Positions 11,669 through 22,299 are shown, counted from the first letter of the stretch. The stretch is DNA of 64,000 nucleotides from Salticus scenicus (GCA_963930645.1 OZ005650.1:229296188-229360187); one strand, 5' to 3'. A program made the numbers and translations. The notes: generated by a model from the sequence alone, not told the origin.

Positions 11669-12127
11669 GTACTCAAACTGCTCGCTTAGAAAGAGTTTTT
11701 CCCCTATTCATTAAAAAAAAAACATTAATTAACTTTAAAGGAACCGAAATGCTTTTAAGTGTTGATTATACGCTGTCATTTAAATGTAGAAAAGTATAAA
11801 AATGTTAGATTGCAGTGATTTCACGTTTTGTCTTTTTCGTTTAACAGCTTTTAATAAAGAGCATAATTATAGTATTAATGTTTGCTTTTGTCTTAACACC
11901 ATACTGTTGTGCTTTAATTTGCCAATAAAGAACAACTTCTGATTGAACGACAATGATGATTAACTAGAAAAACATTCAGCTTACAGTTAAGCAAAACTCA
12001 AAGAAAAATTAACGGAGTTTAAAGTATCTTTGTGGAAGTATAATGATAAAACATTAAGTATTTCTTTTTCATAATGATTATAACAGAAGAAATACTTGAC
12101 AGAAGTTACTTAAACTAACTATAAAAA
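11669..12127. other. AT-rich spacer between two family B elements
   Basis: No gene is visible. Ordinary low-GC sequence separates B copy 1 from B copy 2. Confidence 0.5.
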
Positions 12128-13157
12128 AAATCTGGAGTGACTCCACTCGACTTTCCGAACATTGAGTAATTAACAGTTTTGTAGATAAAGTAAAGAAAGA
12201 GTAGTTGTTAAACAAACAAAAGAGAGAAAACCATAATAGAGTGTTTGAGTATTTTTCTCCATCTATTACACGTTGTTTTATTTAACGCTACTGAACTTTG
12301 AGCCCATAGATCATAATGACAAAGAAATTTTCGTTGTGTCCCTGTAAAAACCTATAAATGTTAGATTCACCAAAATGCTTATAGTTAGTGCAACAGTGAT
12401 TTATAATACTCATATAAATTTTCAGCTGAATTCAATAAGGCGTTTAGATGCTATCGTACTTTAAAAATTTAGTCCCATAAGCCATAATGATAAAGAATTT
12501 TTCTTTGTGTCCCTGTAAAAAAACTGTAAGTGCTAGATTCCCCAAAATCTATACAGTTAGTTCAACTGTGATCTATAACATGTGTACAATTTTTTTGCTC
12601 GGATTAATAAGGCGTTTAGACACTATCACATTTTTAAAAATTTGGCCCCATAGGCATAATGATAAAGAATTTTTCTTTGTGTCCCTGTAAAAAAACTATA
12701 AGTGCTAGATTCTCCAAAATCTATACAGATTGAGTATTTGTGATCTATAATATGTGTATAAAATTTTTGCTCAATTGAATAAGGCGTTTAGATGCTATCG
12801 CAATTTTAAGATTTTGCTCCCATAGGCCATAATGATAAAGAATTTTTCTTTGTGTCCCTGTAAAAAAACTATAAGTGCTAGATTCACCAAAATCTATAGG
12901 GTTCGTACTATGGTGACTTACAATATGCGTACCAACTTTCAGGTTAATCGAACGAAGCGTTTAAACGCTAGCGTGTTCACCCACAGACATACACACATAC
13001 ACACATACACACATACACACACACATACATACATCATGGTAAAAATAGTGAAAACGGACTCAGGGGACCTCAAAACGTATAGAAACATCAAAATCTCGAA
13101 TTCGGATTTTTGACATGATTACAATACTTTCCTCACTATAGTGTTCGGAAAGTAATA
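12128..13157 (+). mobile_element. Hairpin-ended element, family B, copy 2
   Basis: The 5' end has the hairpin GAGTG-ACTC-CACTC (12135-12148) followed by GACTTTCCGAACATT. The 3' hairpin at 13125-13154 pairs TACTTTCC with GGAAAGTA around an inner CACTATAGTG palindrome. Its right arm (reverse complement TACTTTCCGAACA) repeats the 5' motif. The interior is mostly four units of a 172-bp tandem repeat, followed by an ACAT/CA microsatellite. No protein is encoded. Confidence 0.8.
12300..12960 (+). repeat. 172-bp tandem repeat, about 4 units
   Basis: The landmark TGTGTCCCTGTAA recurs at 12335, 12506, 12678 and 12851, giving spacings of 171-173. Each unit also carries a CATAATGA-AAAGAA block, an AGATTC-CCAAAAT block and an AAGGCGTTTAGA block. 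The other family B copies (11003-11668 and 41874-42502) carry only one to two units. Confidence 0.85.
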
Positions 13158-14787
13158 ATTAAAGAGAAATAAAAATAATCTATGGCATAATATTACCAAA
13201 ATTCAATATTTTTTGCAAGCACTCAGAAATATCTTTTATAATATATACATTTATTTCTCATCATCATAGCTTTGATATATAAACTTGGTGCTTCAAAAAG
13301 ATTAAAATACCGTTAAATTCTTTATCTATTAGAGGAAAATGGGCACTGTAAATTGCAAAAGTGTTCAGAATGAGATAGGAAGTAAAACCACGTTAAAAAA
13401 GATTCTTTTCGTTACTTTTTAAAAATTTGATGCGACCCTTTCATGGTTTTTTACAAAGAGATAAACCCGCAACATAATTTGTTATCTAGATAATTATAGA
13501 ATTTTTTCAATCAATATCAGAAACATTCTATGTGAGTACACCAAGATTTTAGTAAAATATGGAAACTTACATAAATTAATTATTACGTATAATATTATTT
13601 AATGTATAATATTATAATATTATGTATAATGTAATAATATTAGTCATATGTGTATATGTTATATACAATGTATTAATATTAGTATGATGCAATATTATTA
13701 TTTAATGAAATTAATTCGGAAAAAATATAACATCGATATTAAAAAAGCATAAAAAATAACTGCTACAAAACTATAAAGCCATATGTGAAAAAAGTTAGTT
13801 TTCGCAAATTTGGAAAGATGTTTCTTCAACATTTCTCTAAACACCTTAATACGTACGATATGGCATAAAGTTAATATTTTAAGTAAAGATTTGGAAATAT
13901 TGTTACATTTCTCCATAATGGACACTTTTAATTCATGTGTTAAATGATATTGTTTATTATTTTCATATACTTAGCGAGACAAATAATGCCACAGCTTTTT
14001 TTATGTTATTTAGGTTAAAAACTGTGACATGTATTCTTTAACAACTTTCCTTGCGACCATGAAACCTTCTGCGCAAGTGCTGACTCAACGAGTCCAATAT
14101 TAAAATAGGGGTGATTGAGAGAAAATACCGATAAGGGAATGGCGAATGATTGGATATTTACCAAATCTGAACCCGTCGGTCAATTTTTCACCCCTCCAAG
14201 CCATTGGACTAGTCCTTAAAGCCAGTTTTGAGAAACGTGGTCACACTATACAAGGTTTAATATCTTTTCTCTTTTAAGCCATTCTTTTTATGACTTAGAT
14301 GAATGACTGAAAAAATTTTCTAGTTGAAGTTTCTATTTTTAACCTACTAAAAGTGGTCTGAAGGATTTCAGATTTCGAAATGGCATCTATTGTCCTGTCA
14401 GAGTTTATTTACCCATCAATTCTTTGGAGATCCCCTTTTCCTGCATATGAGAAAGAGCTTTACAAAACCGTCTACTGTCTCATTACGGTAGAATTCACGA
14501 AAATGTTCCCTTAAGTCATGTTAGTAGTAAATATTGCCGTCTGAACCATTTAATTATTTTTTTTCCTGTCCGAAAATGATATATTTCTACATGTAGAGCT
14601 CCAGGATTTGACATTCTTTGCCCAGTAAGATGAATGAGTTACTTTATGACATTTCCTTAGTAGTTGTTTTCCTCTTAATTTGCGACGAATAACACCAACA
14701 TTTGATTTTCAACTTTTCCATACAGTTGCACGAAATATTTTTTTAGCTAATTGTTGTGCAGTTCTACCAGTCGACTGATATTATTTT
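13158..14787. other. Non-coding interval with possible coding remnants
   Basis: It is mostly AT-rich, with an ATAAT-rich stretch at 13560-13700. A short imperfect inverted repeat (AGTCCAAT...GGGGTG against CACCCC...ATTGGACT) spans 14091-14212 and may be a small foldback. The minus strand of 14340-14530 reads as a stop-interrupted but amino-acid-balanced frame, which could be an old transposon coding remnant that I cannot assign. Confidence 0.4.
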
Positions 14788-15441
14788 CATTACCCAACTA
14801 CTGTAGGTAATGGTAATATTGTATTAGTTAAAAATTTCTGATATCAAAATTTATCTAATTTACATGTTTTAAGGTCTCCCGGATCCGAAAAAGTGGTTTT
14901 TGGCAATTGGTCACTATGTATTTGTATATGTATTTATCTGGAGAACTTTTTGATTATCATATCTTTAAAACTACTAAAGACGAAAATACTGAATTAAGAC
15001 AGATCTACTGTATAGATGATTTTACCAGATTTTGGTGAAAACTGGAAAACAGATATGGGACATTGAAAACCGGAAGTAAGACTATAGGTCCGTATCTCCA
15101 AAACCACTTTAAAATGATTTTCGTCAAAGTTGCTATATAAATAAACTTTTCGACGTCCTTTTGTATGTATTGGTTGGTTAGTTTAGGAAAAATGATAGAC
15201 ATCCTATATAAATAGGTTAATTTTAGACCTTGCAAGTGCATTTCTTTTGAAAACGGATTCACGGATTTTCTTAAAAATCACTATATTAGCTGCAATTTAG
15301 GTACCTTTTAATATGTATTTGTTAGTTTTCAAGGAACAGATGAATTTGTCAAATTTTGAAAATCGGCAATGGAACCGAAAATTGGTATCTCAAAATCAGC
15401 TTTAATGATTTTCTTCAAAATTTGCTACATAAACCCCTTTT
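14788..15441 (-). mobile_element. Hairpin-ended element, family C-like, 5'-truncated (minus orientation)
   Basis: Its 3' hairpin is at the left (CATTACC 14788-14794 against GGTAATG 14806-14812). Rightward it carries, on the minus strand, the same text as the C copy at 46861-48068: CACCAAAATTTGG-like, GTCTTAATTC-like and GAGATA-like blocks. It stops at 15441, where another element's hairpin begins. Confidence 0.6.
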
Positions 15442-15464
15442 TACTTTCTCTTACTCATACATAT

Positions 15465-16095
15465 TGTTGCGTACTTGAGGGTTCGTGAGTTGTCCGGGAA
15501 TGAAAGGCCAAACTTACAAAAATTCAGTAATTTATTCACAGAAAGTTCCAGAAAAATACAGGTCAATAAACCAATTATCAGCTTCAATTCAAGCAGTAAC
15601 CACAGCTTAAACAACAGCTGTCAATAGCAAATCCACAGTACAAACTGTATAGCAATAACACTTGAAGCAAGTCTCTCTCAAAGAGGCTCAAGAGCAATGC
15701 AAGCACTAGCGAAGCTGGCTGAGATCTGAACTGAACTGACTGCCTTAGCGAGGAAGCGCTCCTTATATGCTGTTCCATGGAACCCAGATTTTTCGAGAAA
15801 ACTCTAGAAAGTGGTCAACCAATCAACTTACAGCTTCCATATGTGGTATATCCCATATGAGGATTTTCTCGCCAAGGTCGCCAAAAAAATCGCCAAGGTG
15901 GGAAAAGTCGCCAAATTTGGCGCCAAATCCATTACCTGCATTACTGGGGCTTTTTAATGCGTCTTTAAGGGAAAGTAAGGCTATTTCAACGCTAAAACGA
16001 CTAGAAATGCACAAAATTAGCACTTTATCAACTTACTAAGCCTCTTTGAAACAATTTATACAAAAATAAACACAATTATTTACAATTTCGTAACA
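15465..16095 (-). repeat. 3' LTR of the gypsy element (631 bp)
   Basis: It starts TGTTGCGTACTTGAGG (+ strand) and ends TTTCGTAACA. About ten substitutions and one single-base indel separate it from the other LTR. On the minus strand it follows the polypurine tract. Confidence 0.95.
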
Positions 16096-16110
16096 CTGCC
16101 CCCTCCCAAG
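16096..16110 (-). promoter_or_regulatory. Polypurine tract of the gypsy element
   Basis: On the minus strand the bases just before the 3' LTR read TTGGGAGGGGGCAG, a purine-rich run directly abutting the LTR, as expected for the plus-strand primer. Confidence 0.8.
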
Positions 16111-16382
16111 GACTGCACGTCCCGGGCAGTGCAACCCTTGGTCAAGAGGCGAAACTAAACAAATTTACACAATCTAAAACACAAAAACTAAGTTGCATAT
16201 AACGGTAAAATAGAAATACAAATCAAGTGAGAAATATTTACAAAATTCATAAATATGTTCAAATAGTTATATACAAATATTTACAAAATTCACAAACATG
16301 TACAAATATTTATATACAAATATTTACATTACGCATGCGCAAATTTTACCAGTATTTACATTTTTAATTTTTAATATTACCG

Positions 16383-17499
16383 TTACTTGTGGTACTTGGC
16401 TAGCCTATTATAGTGCAGCACCTTCGGTTTTGATGAAGGTGTTTTAATGATCCGCACCACTACATCATTCAGCCTTTTTAAGACTGTGTATGGTCCGTTC
16501 CAGTTGCACTGCAACTTGGGAGAGAGTCCTTTGCGTCGAACAGGATTCCACAACCAGACCTTCTCTCCTTCCTGAAACTCATGTTGCGTAGCCTTTAGAT
16601 CGTACCTTGTCTTCATTTTCTCCGATGCAATGTGAATTCGCTCCCGAGCAAAGTTGTGAACGTCCTCAAATCGTGCCTGGAGATCTTGGATGTACTCCTC
16701 GGGCGATGAAGGCACATCGGGTGAACAACCAAACAGGAGATCACAAGGGAGACGAAGTTCACGTCCAAACAGCATCTGGGCTGGAGTATAGCCGGTGGTT
16801 TCATGGACAGCACTTCGATAAGCCAGCAGGAACAATGGCAACTTCAAGTCCCAATCTTGCTGGTTCCTTGATACTAGAAGGGAGAGGTTATTCAGGATGG
16901 TACGATTGAACCTCTCGACCATGCCGTCCGACTGGGGATGTAAGGGTGTTGTCCGGGTTTTGTCTATGCCGAGTAGTTGACACAGTCCTTTGAAAACATC
17001 AGAGGTAAAGTTCCTACCTTGGTCGGTATGAAGTTGTAGGGACGTGCCGTACCTTGACACCCATTGCTGCACTAGGACCTCTGCGACTGTGCATGCCTCT
17101 TGATTGGGAATGGGATATGCCTCAGGCCACTTTGTTAAATACTCCATCACGACGAGAATGTATTTATTTCCACTGGAGGTCCGTGGCAAAGGACCCAAGA
17201 TGTCGATTGCAATCCGTTCAAATCGTGCTCCCACGTTATACCGTTGCAGTCTTCCTCGACTTCGTTTCTGCGGGACTTTACGTGCCGCACAAGCATCACA
17301 GGATTTACACCATTTCCCCACATCCTCCTTTGCCTTGCACCAGTAGAAGCGTTCCCGAACTTTCTGCAGAGTCTTCATTACCCCAAAATGGCCTCCGGTA
17401 GAGCTACTATGCAGTTGTTCTAAAACATCTGGAATTCTTGATCTTGGCAATGCTATCTGCCATCGGAAGCTTTTCCCATCATCAGATTCCCACTTCCTG
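16383..17499 (-). CDS. Gypsy integrase domain (C-terminal part of Pol)
   Basis: The open frame on the minus strand runs from just after an in-frame TAA (about 17500-17502) to the stop at 16383. The first Met is at 17450, giving 355 residues, but as part of Pol it would not start there. It shows an H2C2 zinc-binding region (HSSSTGGHFG ... CKSCDAC), then a DDE core with D in IDILGPLP, D in HTDQGRNF and E in GMVERFNRT. Near the C-terminus a GPYTVLKRL (GPY/F) module follows. There is no chromodomain. Its family role is insertion of the cDNA into the host chromosome. It is in the same frame as the RT/RNase H ORF upstream, from which a single stop codon separates it. Confidence 0.93.
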
Positions 17500-19163
17500 T
17501 ATTATACGCCGTTTCTGATATGAAGAGAGTCCCAAAGTGCCCAATAACTTTTCGTAATGGGACTAAATCTGGAAATGTCCTGCCAGATAGGTCTGTTGCT
17601 GGTCGTCTCCTTCAGCTGTAATATTGGCTTTATGTCAGGATCTTCCAACTGGGCTTTTCTAAGTTCTTCGTCACTCCATAGATCGGGATCTTGATCTGAT
17701 GGTGTTGAGACAGTAACTTGGCAGGCAACCGGATTTATCGGCAGGTATTTCTGTTCGGCTCTAGAGCAGTATTTGCAGCTTTCCGAGCAGGGCTTCCGTG
17801 ACAAGGCATCTGCATTACCATGTAGAGTCCCTTTACGATGACGTATCTCGAAGTCATATTCCTGCAGGCGTTTTATCCACCTGGCAATCTGTCCTTCCGG
17901 GTTCTTGAACTGGAGCAACCACGTCAAAGATGCATGGTCAGTCCGGAGCAGAAATCTTCTGCCATAGAGGTAATGATGGAAATGTTCTATGGCTTTTACG
18001 ATGGCGAATAGCTCTTTCCTGGTGGTACAGTAATTTCGCTCCGGTTTAGACAGGCATTTACTCCAATAGGCAATGACATGTTCTTGACCATCAATTTCCT
18101 GCGACAGAATAGCACCGACACTCTCATGGCTGGCATCTGTATCAAGTATGAACTGTCTGTCGGGCTGTGGATATGTCAAGATAGGCGATGATGTTAAGGT
18201 CTCTTTAAGTCGCTTGAACGCTTTTTCACATTCATCTGTCCACAGGAACTTCTGTTTGGCTTCCGTCAGCTTGTGCAGTGGTCTGGCAATATTTGAGAAA
18301 CCCTTGACAAACTTCCTGTAGTAAGTGCATAACCCCAGGAAACTTCGTAGTTGGTGTACATTTTCAGGGCGACTCCAGTTCTCGACTGCAGAGATCTTCT
18401 CAGGATCAGTTCTCACACCTTCGGCAGAGATGATATGACCGAGGTAGCTCACTTCACGACGGAACAAGTTACACTTGCCTGGATTCAATTTGAGGTTAGC
18501 CATTCTGAGTTTCTCCAGCACCTTTCGGATGTTTCGTAGATGGTCTTCAAAGGTGCGCCCCACAATGATAATATCATCCAAATACACCAGACAGGCTTCA
18601 TAGGAAAGTCCTTTTAGCACTGTCTCCATCAGGCGTTCAAAGGTGGCAGGAGCATTACATAATCCGAACGGCATAACTTTAAATTGCCACAGTCCTTGTC
18701 CCGTGGTGAATGCAGTCTTCTCACGATCATCAGGATGTAATTCTACTTGCCAGTAACCGCTCTTCAGATCCAACGTCGAGAACCATTTATTGCCAGCAAG
18801 TGTGTCTAATGTGTCGTCAATTCTGGGAAGAGGGTAACTGTCTTTCTTCGTGATGTCATTCAAACGACGATAATCCACACAAAATCTTGTTGAACCATCC
18901 TTTTTCCGCACCAGTACTATGGGAGAGGCCCAAGGACTCGTTGATGGCTCGATGACATCATTGTGCTGCATTTCACTTAGAAGTCCAGTGACCTCTTCCT
19001 GTTTAGCAAAGGGAAGTCTTCTTGGATGTTGTTTGATTGGAGGATGATTTCCTGTATCAATTCTGTGCTGGGTGATGTTCGTTCTCCCGACGTCTTCAGG
19101 TGTTCGAGAAAAAAGGTCTTTAAACAGTTGATGGCGTGGGGCGGTTGATGCATGTTACAGGAG
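17500..19163 (-). CDS. Gypsy reverse transcriptase and RNase H (Pol)
   Basis: The first Met of the open frame is at 18971 (489 residues to 17502), but the frame is open upstream to about 19163, overlapping the end of the protease frame. RT motifs in order: FSTLDLKSGYW (first catalytic Asp, residue 68), PFGLCNAPATF, and YLDD at residues 130-133. RNase H begins around TDASHESVGAIL and has the later TDHASLTWLL and NADALSR blocks. The domain copies genomic RNA into DNA and removes the RNA strand. The frame is +1 relative to the protease ORF and equal to the gag frame. The terminating TAA falls where Pol normally reads on into the integrase linker, so it is probably a disabling mutation. The alternative is a sequencing error. 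Confidence 0.95.
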
Positions 19164-19983
19164 TGCATGCTGCTAACACCTCATCCTTCTTCACTGTTCG
19201 GACCTTATCGCTGATGTTTGCGACTCTCACAGGAATAGTACTCTTTGAGAGATCAACTAGAGATGAAGCTACCAGAACTCCTCTTGGGCTATTGTCTGTA
19301 TTCGGGTATTCAATCAGTCCATAGCGGAAGTATTGCTTTGTAGGTGGTGTTCCTGAAACTATTGTCTCTGTGTGTGGAGGGATGGAAATTTCAGACTTGG
19401 CTGTTATCTGGCAAATTGTCTGAATGTCTTGATTTTCAGTGTTGAACACAGCTATGTCTTCCGAACTCGAATGCAGTTCATTATTCTTGAAGTCCAATTG
19501 AAAGTTAAATTTTCTCAGGAAATCAATTCCAATGATTAAAGGATCTCTTATATCAGCCACATATGCCATATGATGGTAACTGGCATTCCCAAAAGTGATG
19601 GCCAAATTCATTTTTCCATATATTTTGATTTCGTCTCCGGTCACAGTCTGGAGTTTAACGCAGGGCGGAGTCCAGATGATCTTCTCTTTTAGTTCTTGAG
19701 CCAAATCCGTTCTAATGATGGTCACGTTGGCTCCCGTGTCCAGAATCATCCGGCAGGTGGCGTTGTTGACTTGGCCATAGACGTGAAGTCCATTATCGCC
19801 GCCACTCATCGATGAAACATGAAATACTGTAAATTGGGGCTCTTTAATTTTAGGCAACCTCCGCCCCGCGAGATGGCCTCCTGTTAGTTTCCCTGCAGTG
19901 ATGGTGAAGCCGGGTGATATCCTATAGTTGGTCGTACGGGGCAGTTCCTCTTCACATGACCATCCCCTCCACAGCCCCAGCAC
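19120..19983 (-). CDS. Gypsy aspartic protease ORF
   Basis: 287 residues. The catalytic signature DTGA is at residues 82-85 (in MILDTGANVTII) and the flap-distal IIGIDFL block is near residue 150, as in retropepsins. The remaining C-terminal part leads toward RT. Its role is cleavage of the Gag and Pol precursors. The ORF overlaps the 3' end of gag by about 100 bases in the -1 frame, which fits expression by programmed -1 frameshifting. The overlap with the downstream RT frame (about 40 bases, 19120-19163) requires a +1 change. That is less usual, and could be a second programmed site or an indel in this copy. Confidence 0.9.
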   Translation of the reverse strand: MLGLWRGWSCEEELPRTTNYRISPGFTITAGKLTGGHLAGRRLPKIKEPQFTVFHVSSMSGGDNGLHVYGQVNNATCRMILDTGANVTIIRTDLAQELKEKIIWTPPCVKLQTVTGDEIKIYGKMNLAITFGNASYHHMAYVADIRDPLIIGIDFLRKFNFQLDFKNNELHSSSEDIAVFNTENQDIQTICQITAKSEISIPPHTETIVSGTPPTKQYFRYGLIEYPNTDNSPRGVLVASSLVDLSKSTIPVRVANISDKVRTVKKDEVLAACTPVTCINRPTPSTV

Positions 19984-21338
19984 TTTATCTTCCGATCCTT
20001 TATTTCTATGTTATTTTCCAGGTTGCGCAATCTCTTTAAGATCTCTGCGAAACTTCTCTTCATTTCATTCTCATCAGCAGGCGTATCATTTAATGAGACT
20101 GCTCTTATGGTATGGCGGTCTTTACGGGAGGCTTGTTGGGCTGCCTCTATCCTAAGTGCATAGCCTAAAGCTGATTCTACGTCTCTGATGTTGGAGAGTC
20201 TCAGCGCTTTTTGAATTTCTGGATCCCGAACAGCATCGATAAAGTACTGAAGAGCTAAGTCGTTTCGAGTGTCAGCTTGGCAGTCTGAGAATGCTAGGTG
20301 TGACAATCTCTGAATATCCGCTGCCAGCTCTTGCAAACTTTCGCCCGTTTTCTGGTAACGGGACTTTAGCTGGAGGCGACTATAGTCCTTAGAACACTTC
20401 TCTCCAAACCGTAGCTCCAGTGCTCTAGTCAAGGCCTCGAAGTCGTTCCTTTCTTCTTTAGAAACATTTCTCAGTATCTCGGCTGCATCTCCCCGTAATG
20501 CTGCTGCTAAGTGGACCGACTTGGCGGTAGAGTCCCAGCCGTTAGCTTCAGTTACGATGGAAAACTGCGTCTTATATACATGCCAGGAGGAACTGCCATC
20601 GTAGGTAGATAGCTTAATAGATTCCTGATTCTGAATTCTTCTCTCTTTCTTTTCAGTTTCCTGGGGCATGGATTCTAACTTTTCTTCCACTTTCCTCTCC
20701 AGATCTTCTTCTATTCTCTTCAATTTACCGTCTATCTCTGAAAACCTTTCTTTCAGTTCCTGATCAAAATTTTCTTTAACTTTCTCCTCGAAACTTCGTT
20801 CTATCCTCGTAACACTCTCTTCAACCTTCATAACATTTTCTTCTATCGTCATAGCTTTCTTTTCAAAATTCTCTTCTATTTTCAAAACTTTCTCTTCTAT
20901 TCCATCTACTCTGCTTTCCATATCCGATAATTTACTTTCAATCACTCCCTCTACTGCCGAAAGTTCTCTCTTCATCTCCTCTTGATTGCATTCAACTTTT
21001 TCTTGGATTGACTGAATTTCTCCCTGAACTTCACCCATAGTGTCTTTCAACTCTCTTTGCGATGTTTCCATTTTCTCCTGTACTACTTTCATTTCTTCAG
21101 TCAAGCCGTCTTTCATTTCTCTTTGCGATGTTTCCATTTTCTCTTGTGCTGCCTTCATTTCTTTCATCTCTTGACTCAGACTATCTTTCATCTCTCTTTG
21201 CGATGCTTCAATACTTTCTTTCATCTCTCTTTGTCCTTCCTTCATTTCTCTTTGCCCTTCTTTCATTTCATTCATCTGGGTAGCTAAGCTTTCTAGAAGT
21301 TTCTTCATCTGTTCCTCCATAGCTCTAGTTATAACCAT
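19884..21338 (-). CDS. Gypsy Gag polyprotein with coiled coil and zinc knuckle
   Basis: 484 residues starting MVITRAMEEQMKKLL, immediately downstream of the primer binding site. Residues about 1-230 are charged heptad-like repeats (variants of QREMKE), a long predicted coiled coil with a tandemly expanded N-terminal section. A capsid-like region follows (around residues 240-420, with KLSTYDGSSSW and a Trp/Leu-rich segment). A single CCHC zinc knuckle, CWGCGGDGHVKRNC, is at residues 453-466. The protein forms the intracellular particle and binds the RNA. The coiled coil is unusually long relative to the capsid region. Confidence 0.92.
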   Translation of the reverse strand: MVITRAMEEQMKKLLESLATQMNEMKEGQREMKEGQREMKESIEASQREMKDSLSQEMKEMKAAQEKMETSQREMKDGLTEEMKVVQEKMETSQRELKDTMGEVQGEIQSIQEKVECNQEEMKRELSAVEGVIESKLSDMESRVDGIEEKVLKIEENFEKKAMTIEENVMKVEESVTRIERSFEEKVKENFDQELKERFSEIDGKLKRIEEDLERKVEEKLESMPQETEKKERRIQNQESIKLSTYDGSSSWHVYKTQFSIVTEANGWDSTAKSVHLAAALRGDAAEILRNVSKEERNDFEALTRALELRFGEKCSKDYSRLQLKSRYQKTGESLQELAADIQRLSHLAFSDCQADTRNDLALQYFIDAVRDPEIQKALRLSNIRDVESALGYALRIEAAQQASRKDRHTIRAVSLNDTPADENEMKRSFAEILKRLRNLENNIEIKDRKIKCWGCGGDGHVKRNCPVRPTIGYHPASPSLQGN

Positions 21339-21349
21339 TCACAGACAAC

Positions 21350-21365
21350 CCCACTCCTGACACCA
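21350..21365 (-). promoter_or_regulatory. Primer binding site, tRNA-Leu type
   Basis: Downstream of the 5' LTR on the minus strand, four bases after its end, lies TGGTGTCAGGAGTGGG. This is complementary to a 3' tRNA end CCCACTCCTGACACCA, matching eukaryotic tRNA-Leu with acceptor GTCAGGA and CCA tail. Confidence 0.85.
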
Positions 21366-21369
21366 GAAA

Positions 21370-22001
21370 TGTTGCGTACTTGAGGGTTCGTGAGTTGTCC
21401 GGGAATGAAAGGCCAAACTTACAAAAATTCAGTAATTTATTCACAGAAAGTTCCAGAAAAATACAGGTCAATAAACCAATTATCAGCTTCAATTCAAGCA
21501 GTAACCACAGCTTAAACAACAGCTGTCAATAGCAAATCCACAGTACAAACTGTATAGCAATAACACTTGAAGCAAGTCTCTTTCAAAGAGGCTCAAGAGC
21601 AATGCAAGCACTAGCGAAGCTGGCTGAGATCTGAACTGAACTGACTGCCTTGGCGAGGAAGCGCTCCTTATATGCTGTTCCATGGAACCCAGATTTTTCA
21701 AGAAAACTCTAGAAAGTGGTCAACCAATCAACTTACAGCTTCCATATTTGGTATATCCCATATAAGGATTTTCTCGCCAAGTTCGCCAAAAAAATCGCAA
21801 AGGTGGGAAAAAGTCGCCAAATTTGGCGCCAAATCCGTTACCTGCATTACTGGGGCTTTTTAATGCGTTTTTAAGGGAAAGTAAGGCTATTTCAACGCTA
21901 AAACGACTAGAAATGCACAAAATTAGCACTTTATCAACTTACTAAGCCTCTTTGAAAGAATTTATACAAAAATAAACACAATTATTTACAATTTCGTAAC
22001 A
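21370..22001 (-). repeat. 5' LTR of the gypsy element (632 bp)
   Basis: The direct repeat of 15465-16095. As pol is on the minus strand, this is the promoter-bearing 5' LTR. It ends TTTCGTAACA followed by the ATAT target duplication. Confidence 0.95.
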
Positions 22002-22299
22002 ATATATATGATAGAGAAAGGTATTGATTTTGGGTCAAATTTTTGATACTGAGTTTGTTATGTTTACACGTTTTGATGTCCCTTGAATTCGAAATTCATG
22101 TTTTTAACGGTCGGTCTGTGTGCCTGTTATCAGCATATCTCAAGAATAATAGTAGTAAAAAGTCCAAATTCGGTATTCTAAATGTGTATCATATAGGGAT
22201 GCTACAATAAACGTTTCGTTGAGATCAAGAAAAGGGTTCGTGTACAGGGACACTCAAAAAAATTCAAATACATTATGTCTATAGGTGAAATTTCTTGTT

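Larger units (their letters stand above)
15465..22001 (-). mobile_element. Ty3/gypsy LTR retrotransposon, nearly complete
   Basis: A 6.5 kb element read on the minus strand. It has two LTRs (631 and 632 bp) starting TG and ending CA, flanked by the 4-bp duplication ATAT (15461-15464 and 22002-22005). A primer binding site complementary to a tRNA-Leu 3' end and a polypurine tract sit in the expected places. Gene order is gag, protease, reverse transcriptase-RNase H, integrase, as in Metaviridae of the 412/mdg type. There is no envelope ORF: the 290 bp between integrase and the 3' LTR are empty. LTR identity of about 98% implies a fairly recent insertion. An in-frame stop between RNase H and integrase suggests that this copy is no longer autonomous. 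Confidence 0.95.
15442..22024 (-). mobile_element. Hairpin of a further element (family G), split by the gypsy insertion
   Basis: Left of the LTR element is TACTTTCTC followed by TTACTCATACATAT (15442-15464). Right of it is ATATATATGATAGAGAAAGGTA (22002-22023). With the LTR element and one ATAT removed, these make a hairpin (TACTTTCTC against GAGAAAGGTA) of the same type as the other superfamily 3' ends. The remainder of this minus-oriented element continues right to about 22300 (ACACGTTTTGATG and GTCTGTGTG blocks). Its 5' end was not found. Confidence 0.65.

Noticed and set aside
16607..17401. Plus-strand open frames of 62-115 residues within the gypsy element
   Set aside because: They are antisense shadows of the integrase ORF, with no independent features.
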